64,000 nt of DNA from contig OX344749.2 in NCBI GenBank assembly GCA_947034885.2, positions 36,785,682 through 36,849,681 of the forward strand, read 5' to 3'. Position numbers and translations under genes: made by a program. The notes beneath the pieces were generated by a model. The model was not told the DNA's origin and made no database searches. It saw nothing but the letters and a program-made list of their open reading frames with translations. Source of the stretch: Thuidium tamariscinum. Lineage: Eukaryota; Streptophyta; Bryopsida; Hypnales; Thuidiaceae. Below, piece after piece: positions 37,749-50,997 of the stretch; position 1 is the stretch's first letter, and each line of letters begins with the position of its first letter.

Positions 37749-38276
37749 AATGGTTAATAATGTTATACTGCTGCACCAAAGCCAAGTAAGAAATGATCAA
37801 CTCTTCACCCACTATTCACAACGCTTTCACTCCCACTTGTTCAATAACTTTGTCACTCAGACCCGTTTTACACCTACAGGTTGCTAATTCATCACTAGGC
37901 CAATTGTCCAAAATTTCTACTCATTCTTGGGTTGGAGGTTGGCCTCAACTAATTTTACATTGGCCTCTAGGTCAAGAATTGGCTTCAAATTGGCCTCCCA
38001 TTTTTGGTGCATCCAATTCAATAAGCTTGGGCTATGCTAGGGCTTTGTCAAATTATCTATTTGAAGGAAGAAAACTTTAACGTAGCAAATTGGCCCAACC
38101 CTCTTGGTGTAAAGGAGTTGGGGTTGATTTGAACCTTTCAACCAATCACAAGCTAGGATTCTAGGCCTCTAACACACCAAATTGGCCTAACCTCTTGATG
38201 TATAGTGGCCCTTAGTTACCACTGGTAAAAAACACAGAGGATATATTCCATAAACCACTTAGGAGCAAAAGGTTTA

Positions 38277-38278
<2 letters not shown>

Positions 38279-38343
<65 letters not shown>

Positions 38344-38369
38344 GTGTGTGTGTGTGTGTGTGTGTGTGT
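38279..38369. repeat. (TA)n followed by (GT)n microsatellite
   Basis: About 31 TA dinucleotides run directly into about 13 GT dinucleotides, a compound microsatellite. It lies about 250 bases before the PIG-S fragment copy. Confidence 0.95.
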
Positions 38370-38621
38370 TTTGGTTTTGGTTCTTTTTAGAGCTTTTTGC
38401 AATTTCTTCTAAATCGAACTAAAAGTCAACATTTTAATTAGTTTTATAAAATTTTAAAAACTGTAAACATACTCATTCAAATTGGACATGTTAAAAATCA
38501 CTTGGGAAATAAAAAAACATTAGAATATGACCCATGAATTGAAAGATTCTAATGTTTGATCATGAAGGTGTTCAAATTGTGAAAGTGATTTGAAGTCTTT
38601 CGAATTGCTTTATCATATGTC

Positions 38622-39134
38622 ACTGGTCGCTCGAAGCTCCTCCATTTTGCAATGTAAGTTAAGCCGATGTCCTGATGTTGCGCTTCGTCCACGTTGAATT
38701 TGGTCATTTGCCAAGAGAGTCTATTTGGTGATATTGCATGTGTTTTAGATTCAGATACTTCGTATTGACTAATCAATTATTGGTTGTGTTGAAGCTCTGT
38801 GCCTGCTGCGGGTGAGTGCCCTCTTCAGATGCAGTTGTCTAGCGGCCGTATCTCGGCAACCAACGGATTCACATCCCCAGTAGGACCTGTACTTAGCTTT
38901 TCAATTGCGGAGAGCGTGGGCTTTTTTTTATCACTGCGTTGATGTTGCATTCCTGCAGGTAGCAGCATGTCCGTCTTGTTTTATTTTTTGGCTGGGTAGG
39001 ATTCTTTTCATATTGCAGTTTCATACGAGTTTCCTGCATGTTATAGGGGAAGGGTGGAGTTCTTGCTCATAATCCTCCGGGTTGTGCCAATCTTATCCCC
39101 AACAAACCAGAGAGTTACAGACTTTCCTCCAAAG
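38622..39134 (+). pseudogene. Inverted fragment copy of PIG-S exons 5-7 with introns
   Basis: These 513 bases match the reverse complement of 33236-33750 nearly base for base. They cover the 3' part of exon 5 ('actggtcgctcgaagctcc'), intron 5, exon 6 ('cgtatctcggcaacc'), intron 6 and exon 7 ('cataatcctccgggttgtgc'), ending at the exon 7 border ('tttcctccaaag'). Introns are retained, so the copy was made at DNA level and not by retrotransposition. Divergence is small, with scattered substitutions and a few indels also in the introns. No start codon, promoter or flanking exons accompany it, so it cannot encode PIG-S. It sits between a microsatellite and the 3' end of LHCA1. Confidence 0.9.
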
Positions 39135-39464
39135 TATTTGCATTTGTACTTATACAAGGCCGATTTTAAACAAAACCAGGTAGAACAAACAGCTTTTGGA
39201 TCATGAACGTGCAGGACTCGTTGTGATCTCATGCCTGTTTTGGACAATCTTGAAAGCAGAATAGGAAAATGCAACCCAGAAAAGATCCAAGTACTGAAAT
39301 TTCTAGTCTTGTGTACAAGGGAGGTCAGCGAATTGAGCAGCCTCATGATATTACAATGGCGTGCATATTTCAACCATGACACCTCGGGAAAAGGAGACCA
39401 CGTCCTGAAATGTCACAGACGCGAGGAACTCAACAAACTAAGTCTCGACGAGTTATGATATGAT

Positions 39465-41025
39465 CTAAAGCACAGATCGGGGAATGAGGATCTGTGCGAT
39501 GTTATGGTGCCATGGGTCAGCCAAGTGATACTTCAAGTTCTCCAGGGGTCCGGTACCGGGGTAAGCAAGGGCTTGAACTACGAAGCCTAGGAAAGCAACA
39601 ATAGCGAGACGACCTGCAAAGCACCCCCAGAATGTCAGGTCCACGACGTACAGAGCTTAAAACTGCAATAGCTTAAGCAAGCAAAACCAACTTCCGAAAT
39701 TCTCCATCGAATCAGAAAGAAAACAATCCCGATGTTCGAATACCATGTCTGCAATCTTCAGAGCTTTAATTCACCAAATACGCAGCAACCAGAGCAACGT
39801 CGGCAATCAGTAAAGCATAAGAAAACACCACATTCAAAAATCACTTCACAGCGTTTCTTACCGTTCTTGATCTCCTTGACCTTATACTCCTCGAAGTTAC
39901 CGCCCTTGGAAAAGCCCAAAGGATCGAAAGGTCCACCCGGGTACTTCTTCTTCTCAATATCAGGCTCGTTGTTGCGCTGAATCTCAGCGAAGGCAACGGC
40001 AACAGCCTCCACAGCCAAAATGACGGGGAGGTTGCCCCATGGGACGGGCTGGCCGAGGTAAGTGGCCTGGCCACCGGGGGTGGCAGCCCACTTCTGCGCT
40101 TCAATCCAGTTTCCGTACCCGAGGGCCTCCGGGATCAACGCTCCGGGCTGCAATGGGAAACAAACCAAAGTACTTAGCTTCTCAATTGCTTGATTCAAAC
40201 CACAAAACACTAACGTAAATTAAAAATAAAAAGAGTGCTGAATCCAATTCGATAAAGCACGTACAACGGCAACCATGCACAAGCGGCCGTGGAAGATCTC
40301 GGACTCTTTGAACCGCTCCAAATTTTCCGGCACCTCTCCCAAACCCAAGGGATCAAAGCCAAAATCTCTGCAGAAATTCACATATCATCAGAACAACCCT
40401 TCCAAGTACAACTCGAGTACAATCAGGTCAGGACAACAATTTCACCCTGCAGAAAAGCAAAATCCCGGGACGACTCACATTCATCCACATTAGCTCTCAC
40501 TCTCCATACCTACCACCTTCCAACAAGAACACCAGAAATAAACTCAGATGCAAGAAAATCCCCACCAAATCGAAAGAAACCAAACCCTAATTACGCAATC
40601 TCACGTACCGACATTGCATTGCAACACCCGCTCTCCCAAATCCCAGTCCTCATCCTCCCCCGCTCATCTCAGCGAACCCAATGCCACCCAATACTACCAC
40701 TCACCAACAGCTACAAATTCACGCATTCCAAAAGCCCACACACATGCGGGACCCAACCCATCCGCCCAAGCCCAAACCCGAGCGCGAGCTCGAGCCCAAT
40801 GCACGAAAGAGCCAGTCCATACCCGGGTGCGGAGCCATCGAGATGCGCAGGTCGTGGATAACCGGGAAGCCACTCCGCCATGGTCACCCTGCTTCCATTA
40901 CTGCATCCAAGCATGGACACTGCGGAGGATCCCGCGAAGAAGCTCGACTTCTGCGACGTCGGCACTCCAGCAGTCACCACACGGCTCACTTGGGCAGTAG
41001 CAGCAAGAGCCATTGCAGACGCCAT
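39465..41025 (-). CDS. LHCA1: Photosystem I light-harvesting chlorophyll a/b protein LHCA1
   Basis: Four coding exons on the minus strand (41025-40823, 40367-40265, 40147-39862 and 39613-39465) give 246 residues, close to the usual Lhca1 length. A plastid transit peptide of about 45-50 residues ([14 protein letters not shown]...) precedes the mature start near [21 protein letters not shown]. Three membrane helices are visible. Helix B carries E91-x2-H94-x-R96 and helix A carries E194-x2-N197-x-R199, both chlorophyll-binding and salt-bridge motifs. The segment [17 protein letters not shown] and the ending [13 protein letters not shown] are characteristic of Lhca1 rather than Lhca2-4. The protein sits in the inner LHCI dimer beside PSI. 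An ATG five codons upstream (41040) is in frame and could be the start instead. All splice sites are GT-AG and in phase. Confidence 0.95.
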
Positions 41026-41420
41026 CGCTGCAGAGAACACTCACTCACTCGATCACCAAACGAACAGAGGCTTGCGACAGGACGGGAATTCGGCACCTGC
41101 AACAGGGTGGTGTGTGCTCAGCTCGATCGGAAAGGAAGGGCGGGCGCCGGGGCCTGTTATCGGCCACGGCTAAGGTGGTGGAGAAGAGATAAGGAGTTTG
41201 GGAATCAGTCGCCCTTTCTCCCATTGGTCGGGGGTGGATCGGGCGCGGGTGGGGAAGGGAGCCCATGACCGTGGTTGGGCTGGGCGCTTGGCCGTGGTGC
41301 TCCTGAATGGGGACTTTTGGATCCCCACCTTGCGTTTCAATTGGCTCGGAGAAGCACCGGCTAAATGCAACACTTACCCTGGATCTCATGATCTTGAGGG
41401 TGAATATTGAGAAAAATAAT
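41026..41420 (-). promoter_or_regulatory. LHCA1 promoter and leader
   Basis: GC-rich stretch upstream of LHCA1 that stops near 41.4 kb, where AT-rich repeat DNA begins. A GATAAG sequence (I-box type, known from light-regulated plant promoters) occurs at about 41186 on the plus strand. Assignment as a functional site is inference. Confidence 0.4.
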
Positions 41421-42844
41421 TTGATTTTGATAGGAAATGGTTTTGAAAATTATCAAAATTAGTTTTGTATTTTTTCAAGCTTGTATGAATATAATAAAAA
41501 AAAATTTAAACAATTGTGTAGACGTACGTACTATAGACACTAGATCAACAATAATGTGGGCACAAAAACACCCAAAAGCAACACACTTTAAGCTTGGATC
41601 TCGCACAGGTGATTGGTTGTTTTTTGGAAGAATGACAACTTTTGGAACCCCACCTATCTACTTTGGAACTCTACTTGTCTACTTGCAATTGGATTTTGGT
41701 CATTTTTTAGGTTTCAAAAGGTGACTCATGTTATGTTTGAGTGCTTCTACCTTAGCACTAGAAAATGAAAATTATCAATCTAGGTTGGGTTCTATGGTGC
41801 CATGTTTAAAACATAATAGTAGTCTTCTTTAGGAAACATACCCATTGAATGCGGGATCCTCCAAAACTACCTTTTTTTGCTATTGTGTCTAATTACTTTT
41901 ATTATTTCACTCGTAAAATCATCATTGATTTTCTTGTTGGTGAAAAAAAGAGGCAACACACCAAAGAACACAACAATTGGACACGACATGCAAGAGTTTT
42001 GATAAGTTAAATTTTTTTGGTAGATGTTGTAAAATTGTTTCTTCAATATACATACAAATTCATTTTGGATATGTTCACATAGTGATGATGGCAGTTTTTA
42101 AAAAGCGGTGTGATTGGGGTTGTACCCAACTTGTAGACCCACTTTCTAAATGAAATGTAGGATAAAAGTATATGGGAATGTAATGTGGAAAAAAATGAAT
42201 GCACAACATTTTTCATTCAATTCCTCATACTAGGTGAGTAGGAATTTCATAGAATATACTTTGATTCATATTCTTGGACTCTAGTTGAATTGGTCGAGAG
42301 TTCTTGAATTTGGTTTTGAAGGGTACTTTTAAAGCATTCTCACCTTAAAATGCTCCCATCAAGTTCATTATCAAGATGATCACCTATTTCCAATCATTTA
42401 AGCAATTCATCCTATTTTAAACATGGGGAAGTTCAAGAAAAAAAAATTCTATGTAGGGAAATAGATTTAAGATAGATTTCATAATTTAAAAAAATTCCCT
42501 CATAAACAAAATCATGAATTTTTTTATAAAGATTCTATTTGTTCCATTCTTGATAAGGAGGAAAACTTATTTTTAACCATAGGATGGTTACAAATTCATT
42601 CAAGGCTTTCAATGTACACACCTCGAACATTTTTGTTACTCTTGCAAATCGTATGAAAGGTGAGCTACCACCTACATTAGCTGATTGGAAATCAAATGGT
42701 CTAATTTGCAAGAATGGAATCATAATCAGAAATGGATGAGTTCCTTTACAAGCCCTAATATGTATACATGTATTGAAGGATGCTTTTAGAGCCATAAGTG
42801 TGGATTCAACATGCACCACCTTTTTGAATTTTAAACTTAATTTG
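41421..42844. other. AT-rich intergenic DNA, nothing recognised
   Basis: AT-rich, with short open frames lacking protein character. No inverted or direct repeats strong enough to name were seen. Confidence 0.5.
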
Positions 42845-43760
42845 TCAATGGTTTTGACTATATATTCACCAAAAACACTCCAAAATTGCCATTTCTAATA
42901 CAAGTACCAAATTTTAGCAAAGAAAACATTTTTTTACACACATTTTAGTAGGATCTTGTAGTAAGCTCATTTGAAAAAATGTGAAAAAAATTGCAAAATT
43001 TTCACTGTATAGATTGCAAGATGTTAGCATTTGCATTGACAAATACCTTTTTTTTGGCCTTGCAAGAAAATAGGAGGTGCACTTCACAAGCTCACATTGG
43101 TATAAAAAAAAAGTTCAAATTCATTTTTCAAGGCAGGTTTTCTATATACTTGAAAATTTTCAAATCATTTAGAATTGTAAAACATATAGGAAAAAACTAG
43201 TAAGTAGAGAGGAGTAGAAAATGATTCAAAATACTAAATTGTAAACAATTTATTTATGGAATTGAAAATTTTCAATCTCAATGGTTGAATTTTTTATAAT
43301 AAACAATCTACACCTCTTGTTTTTATTTTTTTGAAAAATATTAAAAATTGAATTAAATTAAAATTTTCAAACTTTTATGTAGAGTAAAGATTCTATTACT
43401 AGCTATGAACTACCCCAAACTAAAACTCCTCATAACTTTTGATTCATTGATCAAAATAGAATGATTTAAAGCTTTCCACTTATATGTAAGTCTAAAATAT
43501 CATTTTCAAATTTTATTTCATAAGAAAATAATTTTTGAAGAAGTTTTTTTTCCTATTTAAGCTACTTACCAAGCAACAAAAACTACATATCATACAATAA
43601 TTTCTTAACTATATAGTCAAAAGTTATGAAAATTGTTAGGCCTCAAAGGTACTCCTATAGAAAATGTTGTCAAAGACAAACAAAATAAAAACTCCATTTG
43701 TAGTGAGTTGTCCGCAATCGCTTTATTGCCAAAAGAAATGCAATTTGAGAATTTGAGATA
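42845..43760 (+). mobile_element. TTAA-type miniature element, family C (copy 1, worn ends)
   Basis: About 900 bp aligning directly with 45147-46093 and in reverse complement with 55457-56022. Shared blocks are 'ggttttgactatatattcacc', 'tcttgtagtaagctcatt', 'ttgacaaatacctttttttt', 'cactacaagctcaca'-like text, 'ttcaaaatactaaattgt', 'actcctcataacttttgattc' and 'gtagtgagttgtcc'. The extreme ends are too diverged to show TTAA. Non-coding. Confidence 0.6.
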
Positions 43761-43803
43761 CTAGGAACTAAAGTACTTGAATCTACAATAGATAAAATGG
43801 ATG

Positions 43804-44399
43804 CCTTGTCCCCGACGGGAGGACACTCCTTGTATGTTTGGGAACCCATGTGCGGCGGAAGAAAACTTTGACTAGGTAATACTTTGGAATGAACTATAAT
43901 TTCATCCTACAATTTTGAACTTTGTTTGACAATGACTAAAGGTTTCTATTGCCAAAAATTTCAATTCCAAATAACATAAGATGTGTTGTCTAGAAAGGGT
44001 TGAAAAATGAACTAAAATGACATGTTTTTCAACTAAAATATTTATAGAGATCACATGATGATGACTATTGCATCAATATTCAACTCAAAATAAACTTTCA
44101 ATAGAAAGCTATTCTATAGAATTTTTTTTTCATTTTTCAAATTTTTTTTTCTTAGGTAATATAGGGGTGAGAAAGTTATTTTCAGCTTTACAGTGTATCT
44201 TTTTTCTTTAAAAATTTATAACTAATTACTATTATCATAAAAAAATATCAATAATTCAAAACATAAACTTTTAAAGTAGCACAATCTATTTATAATTTTT
44301 TTTTGGAATTTTTTTTTTAAAGTGTATTACTTGTATTTCTTTTTCCACCGCACGTAGGTTCCCCAAACACGGGGAGTGTCCTCCCCTCACTTGTCCCTT
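43804..44399. mobile_element. Small element with about 44-bp terminal inverted repeats
   Basis: The left end at about 43817-43860 contains gggaggacactcc, tttgggaacc and gtgcggcggaa. The right end at 44342-44386 is its reverse complement with few changes (ttccaccgcac, ggttcccc, ggagtgtcctccc). The roughly 590-bp unit is AT-rich inside and lacks any long open frame. Target duplications are not clear. The termini differ from the TTAA families, so this is a separate non-autonomous DNA transposon. Confidence 0.6.
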
Positions 44400-45146
44400 G
44401 TAGGATGGTTGAATATTTTTAGATTCTATTTTTTTTCTATAAAGATAAATATACACAAAGGTGAGTAGAACTAAAATCATATTTCTATAACAAAGTATAA
44501 ATTCATAATGAATTTTTGAAGTGTTGTGATTAAATCAAGGATTAAATAACTTTAAGGAGATATCCAATTCAGTGGAAACTAATAGAAAGTTGGTGTAAAC
44601 TTATAGTTATACTATGCAACTAAAATGGCTACAACATCAAGGGCCTAAAATAGTCACTTAACCCCTTCAGGACCAAGGGATAGTTCAACTTTCCAAAATT
44701 ATAAAAATTTATTATAAAATATATTATGTAAGTAAGAATGAGGGATTCTATCCAAAAATTGTAAAATATGACCTATAGACAATACCAATAAAGTTAGATC
44801 TACAATTAATTTTAAATGTTATGTTTTAGTTAGAGTGTTTATTTAAGGTTTTGTTTTATTTATTTATTAAATTTATTTCCAATTGATAATTTTATAAATT
44901 GGAATAGATAGATTTTGATACCAAACTTATTACTTATATCCCTTGAATCATAGAACATTTGTTATGAAAAATATCGAGATTCTATATTGAATAAATATAA
45001 AAGAACTAACAGAAGAATCTACAATCATTTTAAATGGATTAAAAAAATAGGATTTCATATCCTTAGGACAAATATTTTTGAATTCATCTGTTGTTCAAAA
45101 TTTGAATATTGAATTCAACAAGGGTTAAATAAGAGGCAATTCATAC
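44400..45146. other. AT-rich spacer, nothing recognised
   Basis: Low-complexity AT-rich DNA between two repeat elements; no gene or repeat supported. Confidence 0.5.
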
Positions 45147-46093
45147 TTAACTCCTAAATGTATTGCATATGTTTTCGAAGAAAATTCTCCAAATCTACCA
45201 GTCCTAGTACAAGACCAAAATTTTAGAAAAAAAAACATTTTTGGACATAAGTAATTGTAGAATCTTGTAGTACATTAGTTTAAAAAGATGTAGAATTTTT
45301 TTTAGAGATTTCTACCGTATAGATAAAAAGATATCAGTGTTTGAATTGACAAATATCTTTTTTTTGGCCCTACAAAAAAACTAGTAGCTGCAATTCACAA
45401 GCTCACATTAGTTCAAAAAAATATCCAAAGTCATGGTTACTCTTGGAATTCATTCTTCAAGGCAAGTTGGCTACATGTCTAAAAGTTTTAAGATCATTTG
45501 GAAGCATATAACATATAGGAAATGAATAATAAGTAAATAAATGTAGAGAATGATTCAAAATACTAAATTGTTAATAATTTATTTATAGAATTAAAATACC
45601 AATCCCAATGGTTGAAATGTTATAATGAACAATCTACATCAAATATTTTTATTTTTATTTCAAAAATAATGTAAATTGAATTAAATAAAGAACTTTGAAG
45701 TTCATTTTAGAATATAGAATCCATAACTATCTACAAACTACTCATTATATAAAACTCCTATAATTTTCATCTCATTAATTTTTTAAAATTATTCAATGTT
45801 TCCCATATATAGAGAGAGATCTAAAAAAAAATTCATATTTTTAATTTTTTTTTAAATATTTAAACAAAACTTTTTTCCTACCCGAGCTACCCACTAAGCA
45901 ATAAAAAGAATATATCTTACAACAACTTTTTAAATATGTAGTCAAAGATTATGAAAATTGTTGGGCATTAATGCTACTTTTTGGGTATGTGTTGCATGAA
46001 AATTTCAAAAATAAAAATAAAAACTCCAATTGTAGTGAGCTACCCAGAATTCATATGTTGCTAGGAAATACAATCTGTGCATTTAGGGGTTAG
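45147..46093 (+). mobile_element. TTAA-type miniature element, family C (copy 2)
   Basis: Starts with TTAA at 45147 followed by CTCCTAAATGTATTGC and ends with GTGCATTTAGGGGTTAG at 46093, an inverted repeat of the start. The interior is a diverged direct copy of 42845-43760. At 947 bp it has no coding capacity. The right-hand TTAA has decayed to TTAG. Confidence 0.65.
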
Positions 46094-46250
46094 ATGGTGG
46101 AGGATGTATTTGAATGATTAAACTAGTTTCTATGTCATTTAACATCACTACAACTCAAACTTTGGTTGTAACCACTAAACCATCCCATTGTGGCCCAAAT
46201 CTTATTAATTGAAGAACCGCGTCTTTAAAATAAACACAAGCAAAAAATAG

Positions 46251-46320
46251 ACCCTTTATTTGTTACTTAGAATAAGCTAAAATGGACCCTTTATTTGTTA
46301 CTTAGAATAAGCTAAAATGG
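46251..46320 (+). repeat. Perfect 35-bp tandem duplication
   Basis: The 35 bases at 46251-46285 (starting accctttatttgttacttag) are repeated exactly at 46286-46320. The identity shows a recent slippage or unequal exchange event. Confidence 0.95.
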
Positions 46321-47733
46321 TCAAGAGCTTCCTATCTTCTTCAAAGAAAACAACAACTTAGTATAGGCTTTTTCAAGTACTAAGTATAGAAGGGTTATTC
46401 AAATTAAAATCCTTTTATAATTTTAATATCCTATAATTAAGGATCCAATCTCTATCATATTCAAAATAATTCTCATTGTCATTGTATAGTATTATTGTAA
46501 GCCATCAAGAGCATTCTCCATGTCACTCATAGTGACTCATAAGAAGCATATGTGGCCATAATTAAGATTGGCAATTTTGCAAGTATTAGGTGAAATAAAA
46601 CACCATTTATAAGTATTCAATTAAATATACATATTGGTTTGAATTTGCCCAAATAGCATCCATTAATACTTGTATTTTATATCTTAAATATTTGTTAAAC
46701 AACTTGCATTACACGAAGTTTTAATAAGTATACTATAATTGTGAGTAATGCTTCTATTAGTAAATGCCTCTATATATAAAATAACAAAGTATTGAGCACT
46801 TGATAATTCAAAAGCAATAATATAACAATTTTTTTCCCTTTAGTTTTTTGATTAGTATATTTTGCAACCTATAGTTTTTGAATAATTTCAGATTTTGAAA
46901 ATCTTATTTTCTCCCTACACAAGATTACATACTAGTAGAAAATATACCCTAATCAATGCTAAGAAGCAAGATATAATACAATGTCAAATGTTGAAAATTT
47001 AACATTGAAAAGTTGACACAATTGAGAACACATGAAATAGAATACTTGCTATGGTTGAAGCAATGGCTTCAAAATAATTGGACCAAAAGAAGAGCATTGA
47101 TACTCTAACCATAGGTCTCTTCATAAAACCTTGAAACAATGGCAAGGATTGTTTATATTATTTAGAAGACTTCTAAAACCCATATAGGATGGGGAAAAGA
47201 ATTATTTTTATTTTTTATTTAGAGAGTTGCTAGAGTACATTTGCAAAGGATATGAGCGCTTTATAGATCATATTAATTTTTACAATTATTGTTTAGGAGT
47301 AATTATTAAAATATTCTTCTAAGATGCATTTCATAATGCAATTTCATGGTTTTGGAAATTTGGTTTGTCCCATGGTCCTCAAGAACTTAATCCAAACATC
47401 TCCTTATAATATATTTTAGTCAGTTCTATCTTCTTGATCTTTAATTTGAATTATATGCATAAATTTATTATTCTTTATTCTAAGCTTAACATAAGAAATG
47501 ATGTTTGTCCAATCTAGTTTTAATTCCAATTTGAGTTTGTAGATGTTTCTTGAGCAATAAGAACTTTGGGCCCTACACCAGTGTAAGAAAAAAATTTAAT
47601 TCTAGAAATCACAAAAATTTGGTTTACACCATGATGTTTAGCATTATTACTTACACATGTTAAATAAGAATGAAAAACCTAAATCTTCACTTCAAAAATT
47701 CATAAATTTTCATCTACATTTTTGTATGAGTTA
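46321..47733. other. AT-rich intergenic DNA, nothing recognised
   Basis: AT-rich with short open frames only; no element ends or coding signals recognised. Confidence 0.5.
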
Positions 47734-48315
47734 TTAACCCTTTAAAGACCGGTCGACCACTTTTTGGTTGATTTTTGCACTTTTTGTTTGTTATTAATCA
47801 TAGAACATCTCATTTCAAAAAACTTAGAAAACAATGCAAGTAGAGTGTCTTTGTACACTCCTAACAAAGCCAATTTCAAGGAAATGCGTGCAAAAATGCA
47901 TTAGCTATGCTTGTCCGAACTTGAATTGCCTGATTCTTCATATGTGAAACATTGCAAAAATATATATAATGAATGTAAAAGATGACTACTTATATTTGTG
48001 AAAGAACTAATTGGAAGGTTCAAGATCAATTTTTGGAGCATTTAGTGAAATTTATGCCCAATATTGGCAAACCCTATTTAGCACCACTACCAGAGGCTAT
48101 TTGCAACACATTAATCTTTGAAAATTAATTACAAGAATGTGAACCGTTGGATCCCTTTCATTTTTTGTTTGATTCAAGGATTTGTCCTATAGAACCAATT
48201 CAAACAATTTGATTCAAAATTACATCCATAGAATGGTCACAAAATGGGACTTTTCAAGAATTGTGTAAAGAAATTGCGCTTGCCCCCCAAATCAACCACA
48301 GTCCTTAAGGGTTAA
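47734..48315 (+). mobile_element. TTAA-bounded miniature element, family B (copy 1)
   Basis: TTAA at 47734-47737 is followed by CCCTTTAAAGACCGGTCGACC. At the other end GGTTGATTTGGGGGGC in reverse complement leads to CAGTCCTTAAGGG and TTAA at 48312-48315. The ends are inverted repeats (TTAACCCTTnAAGRAC type). The 582 bp contain no long frame. A second copy with worn ends is at 57835-58253. Confidence 0.65.
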
Positions 48316-49121
48316 TAGAAGAAATGTGGATTCATCTTTGAAAAAAATATATTCAAAATTTCATTCCCCAAATGGTAAATCCAGAGTGAAGGATTTCGAA
48401 GGTCAATTTCATGGTCATGGGTCCGTCCTTCTGAGGACGAGCCTATGAAAAATGGTACGTGATTGAATGTAGGGAGAATTTCAGATATCCAGTTTTTGGA
48501 TAACCAACCCTGTAAGTCAACCTTAACAACCAAAATATTGTAGACCATGTGGTCATAAAACCTTTGTTTTGCATTGAAGGTAACAAGAGAATCATGGTGG
48601 GAATCGACTTTGCACAACTTAGAATAACAGAATATCATCTAACTTGTTTCAACAGCTATAAAGAGCAACAGTGCAACCCGCGTTGCAAGCATGTGGGCTT
48701 GCCATTAGGGTCATCAGCAGTTGAGAAGCACTATCAGTTAAAGTACTGTATAGGGTAGTTTTGGTGTAAGTTTTTGATCGTTATCTGAATATCATATACA
48801 GTACATTATGTGGAACACCTACTACAGAATTAAAGAACTCAAGGCTTGACCAACGTAACATTCTAATTAGATGAACACAATCTCCAGCAGATAAAGTCAC
48901 AACATCTGGTGAAGAAGAGGCAACTTTGTCGAGACTGCAACTGTGATGTTCGTTACAACATCGAAGGGATAGCAAGTCCCCTGTCGTTGAGAAATAGTCC
49001 ACATTTGCGAGGACTGAGTCATCAATTGATGTAGGAGAGCATTTCCCAAAACTCAAACTTAGTATCAAAATTGAGAGTCAGAATCATACAGTAAGGCTTG
49101 AATCCTTCTTACAGATCCAGA
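48316..49121 (-). other. 3' flank of the PSA2-like gene
   Basis: Composition becomes gene-like from about 48.36 kb, consistent with a 3' untranslated region or a lost neighbouring exon. Open frames of 70-108 codons at 48312-48638 and 48781-49068 show no known motif. Confidence 0.35.
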
Positions 49122-50550
<1,429 letters not shown>

Positions 50551-50777
50551 GCTGATTGCTGGAGAAATGCTGAAATTGCAACTCCCAAATTGCAACTCCC
50601 AAGCATGGCTGATCGAGAGCGGCGAGACAGGAGATCGGGAAGCTAGGGCGGTCGTAGAGGGTCTTATCCGCGGCTTTATGAGAGGAATGCCTATTACCGT
50701 GGTCTCCGTGTCATCCGTTAGTTTAGAATGGATGAAGAAGTAAACAGTACACGGCAGTACTTTTGTGGAATAGAGGT
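50551..50777 (-). promoter_or_regulatory. Upstream region of the PSA2-like gene
   Basis: About 230 bases between the PSA2-like ATG and a TTAA-type element. The core promoter probably lies here, since AT-rich repeat DNA begins just beyond. No individual motif could be assigned. Confidence 0.4.
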
Positions 50778-50997
50778 TATGCATGTGCCGGTGGCCGCGG
50801 AAACCATGTATTTTGATACCATGTGACATCACCTACTTTGAAAAAGCCAAATATATGCATTGGAAGTCAAAGTATTGTAGAAGATCTTCCCTTTCCACCC
50901 CAATATCGAGGATGAAAAGTTGCATTTCTATCCTGGAAGGAAAGATTCTTTGTCATTCAACGGACGCCAAACGTCCACTGCGTCGTTCAAGGGTTAA
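50778..50997 (+). mobile_element. TTAA-type miniature element, family A (copy 3)
   Basis: The right end CGTCGTTCAAGGG precedes TTAA at 50994-50997. The left end near 50778 retains gccggtggcc but has lost the outermost bases. The interior 'gataccatgtgacatca' and 'ggaagtcaaagtattgtag' match the copies at 63040-63280 and 15345-15545. It sits directly upstream of the PSA2-like gene. Confidence 0.65.

Noticed and set aside
40289-41268. Overlapping plus-strand frames of 150-195 codons
   Set aside because: Antisense to LHCA1 exons and introns, which give a complete, recognisable protein on the minus strand.
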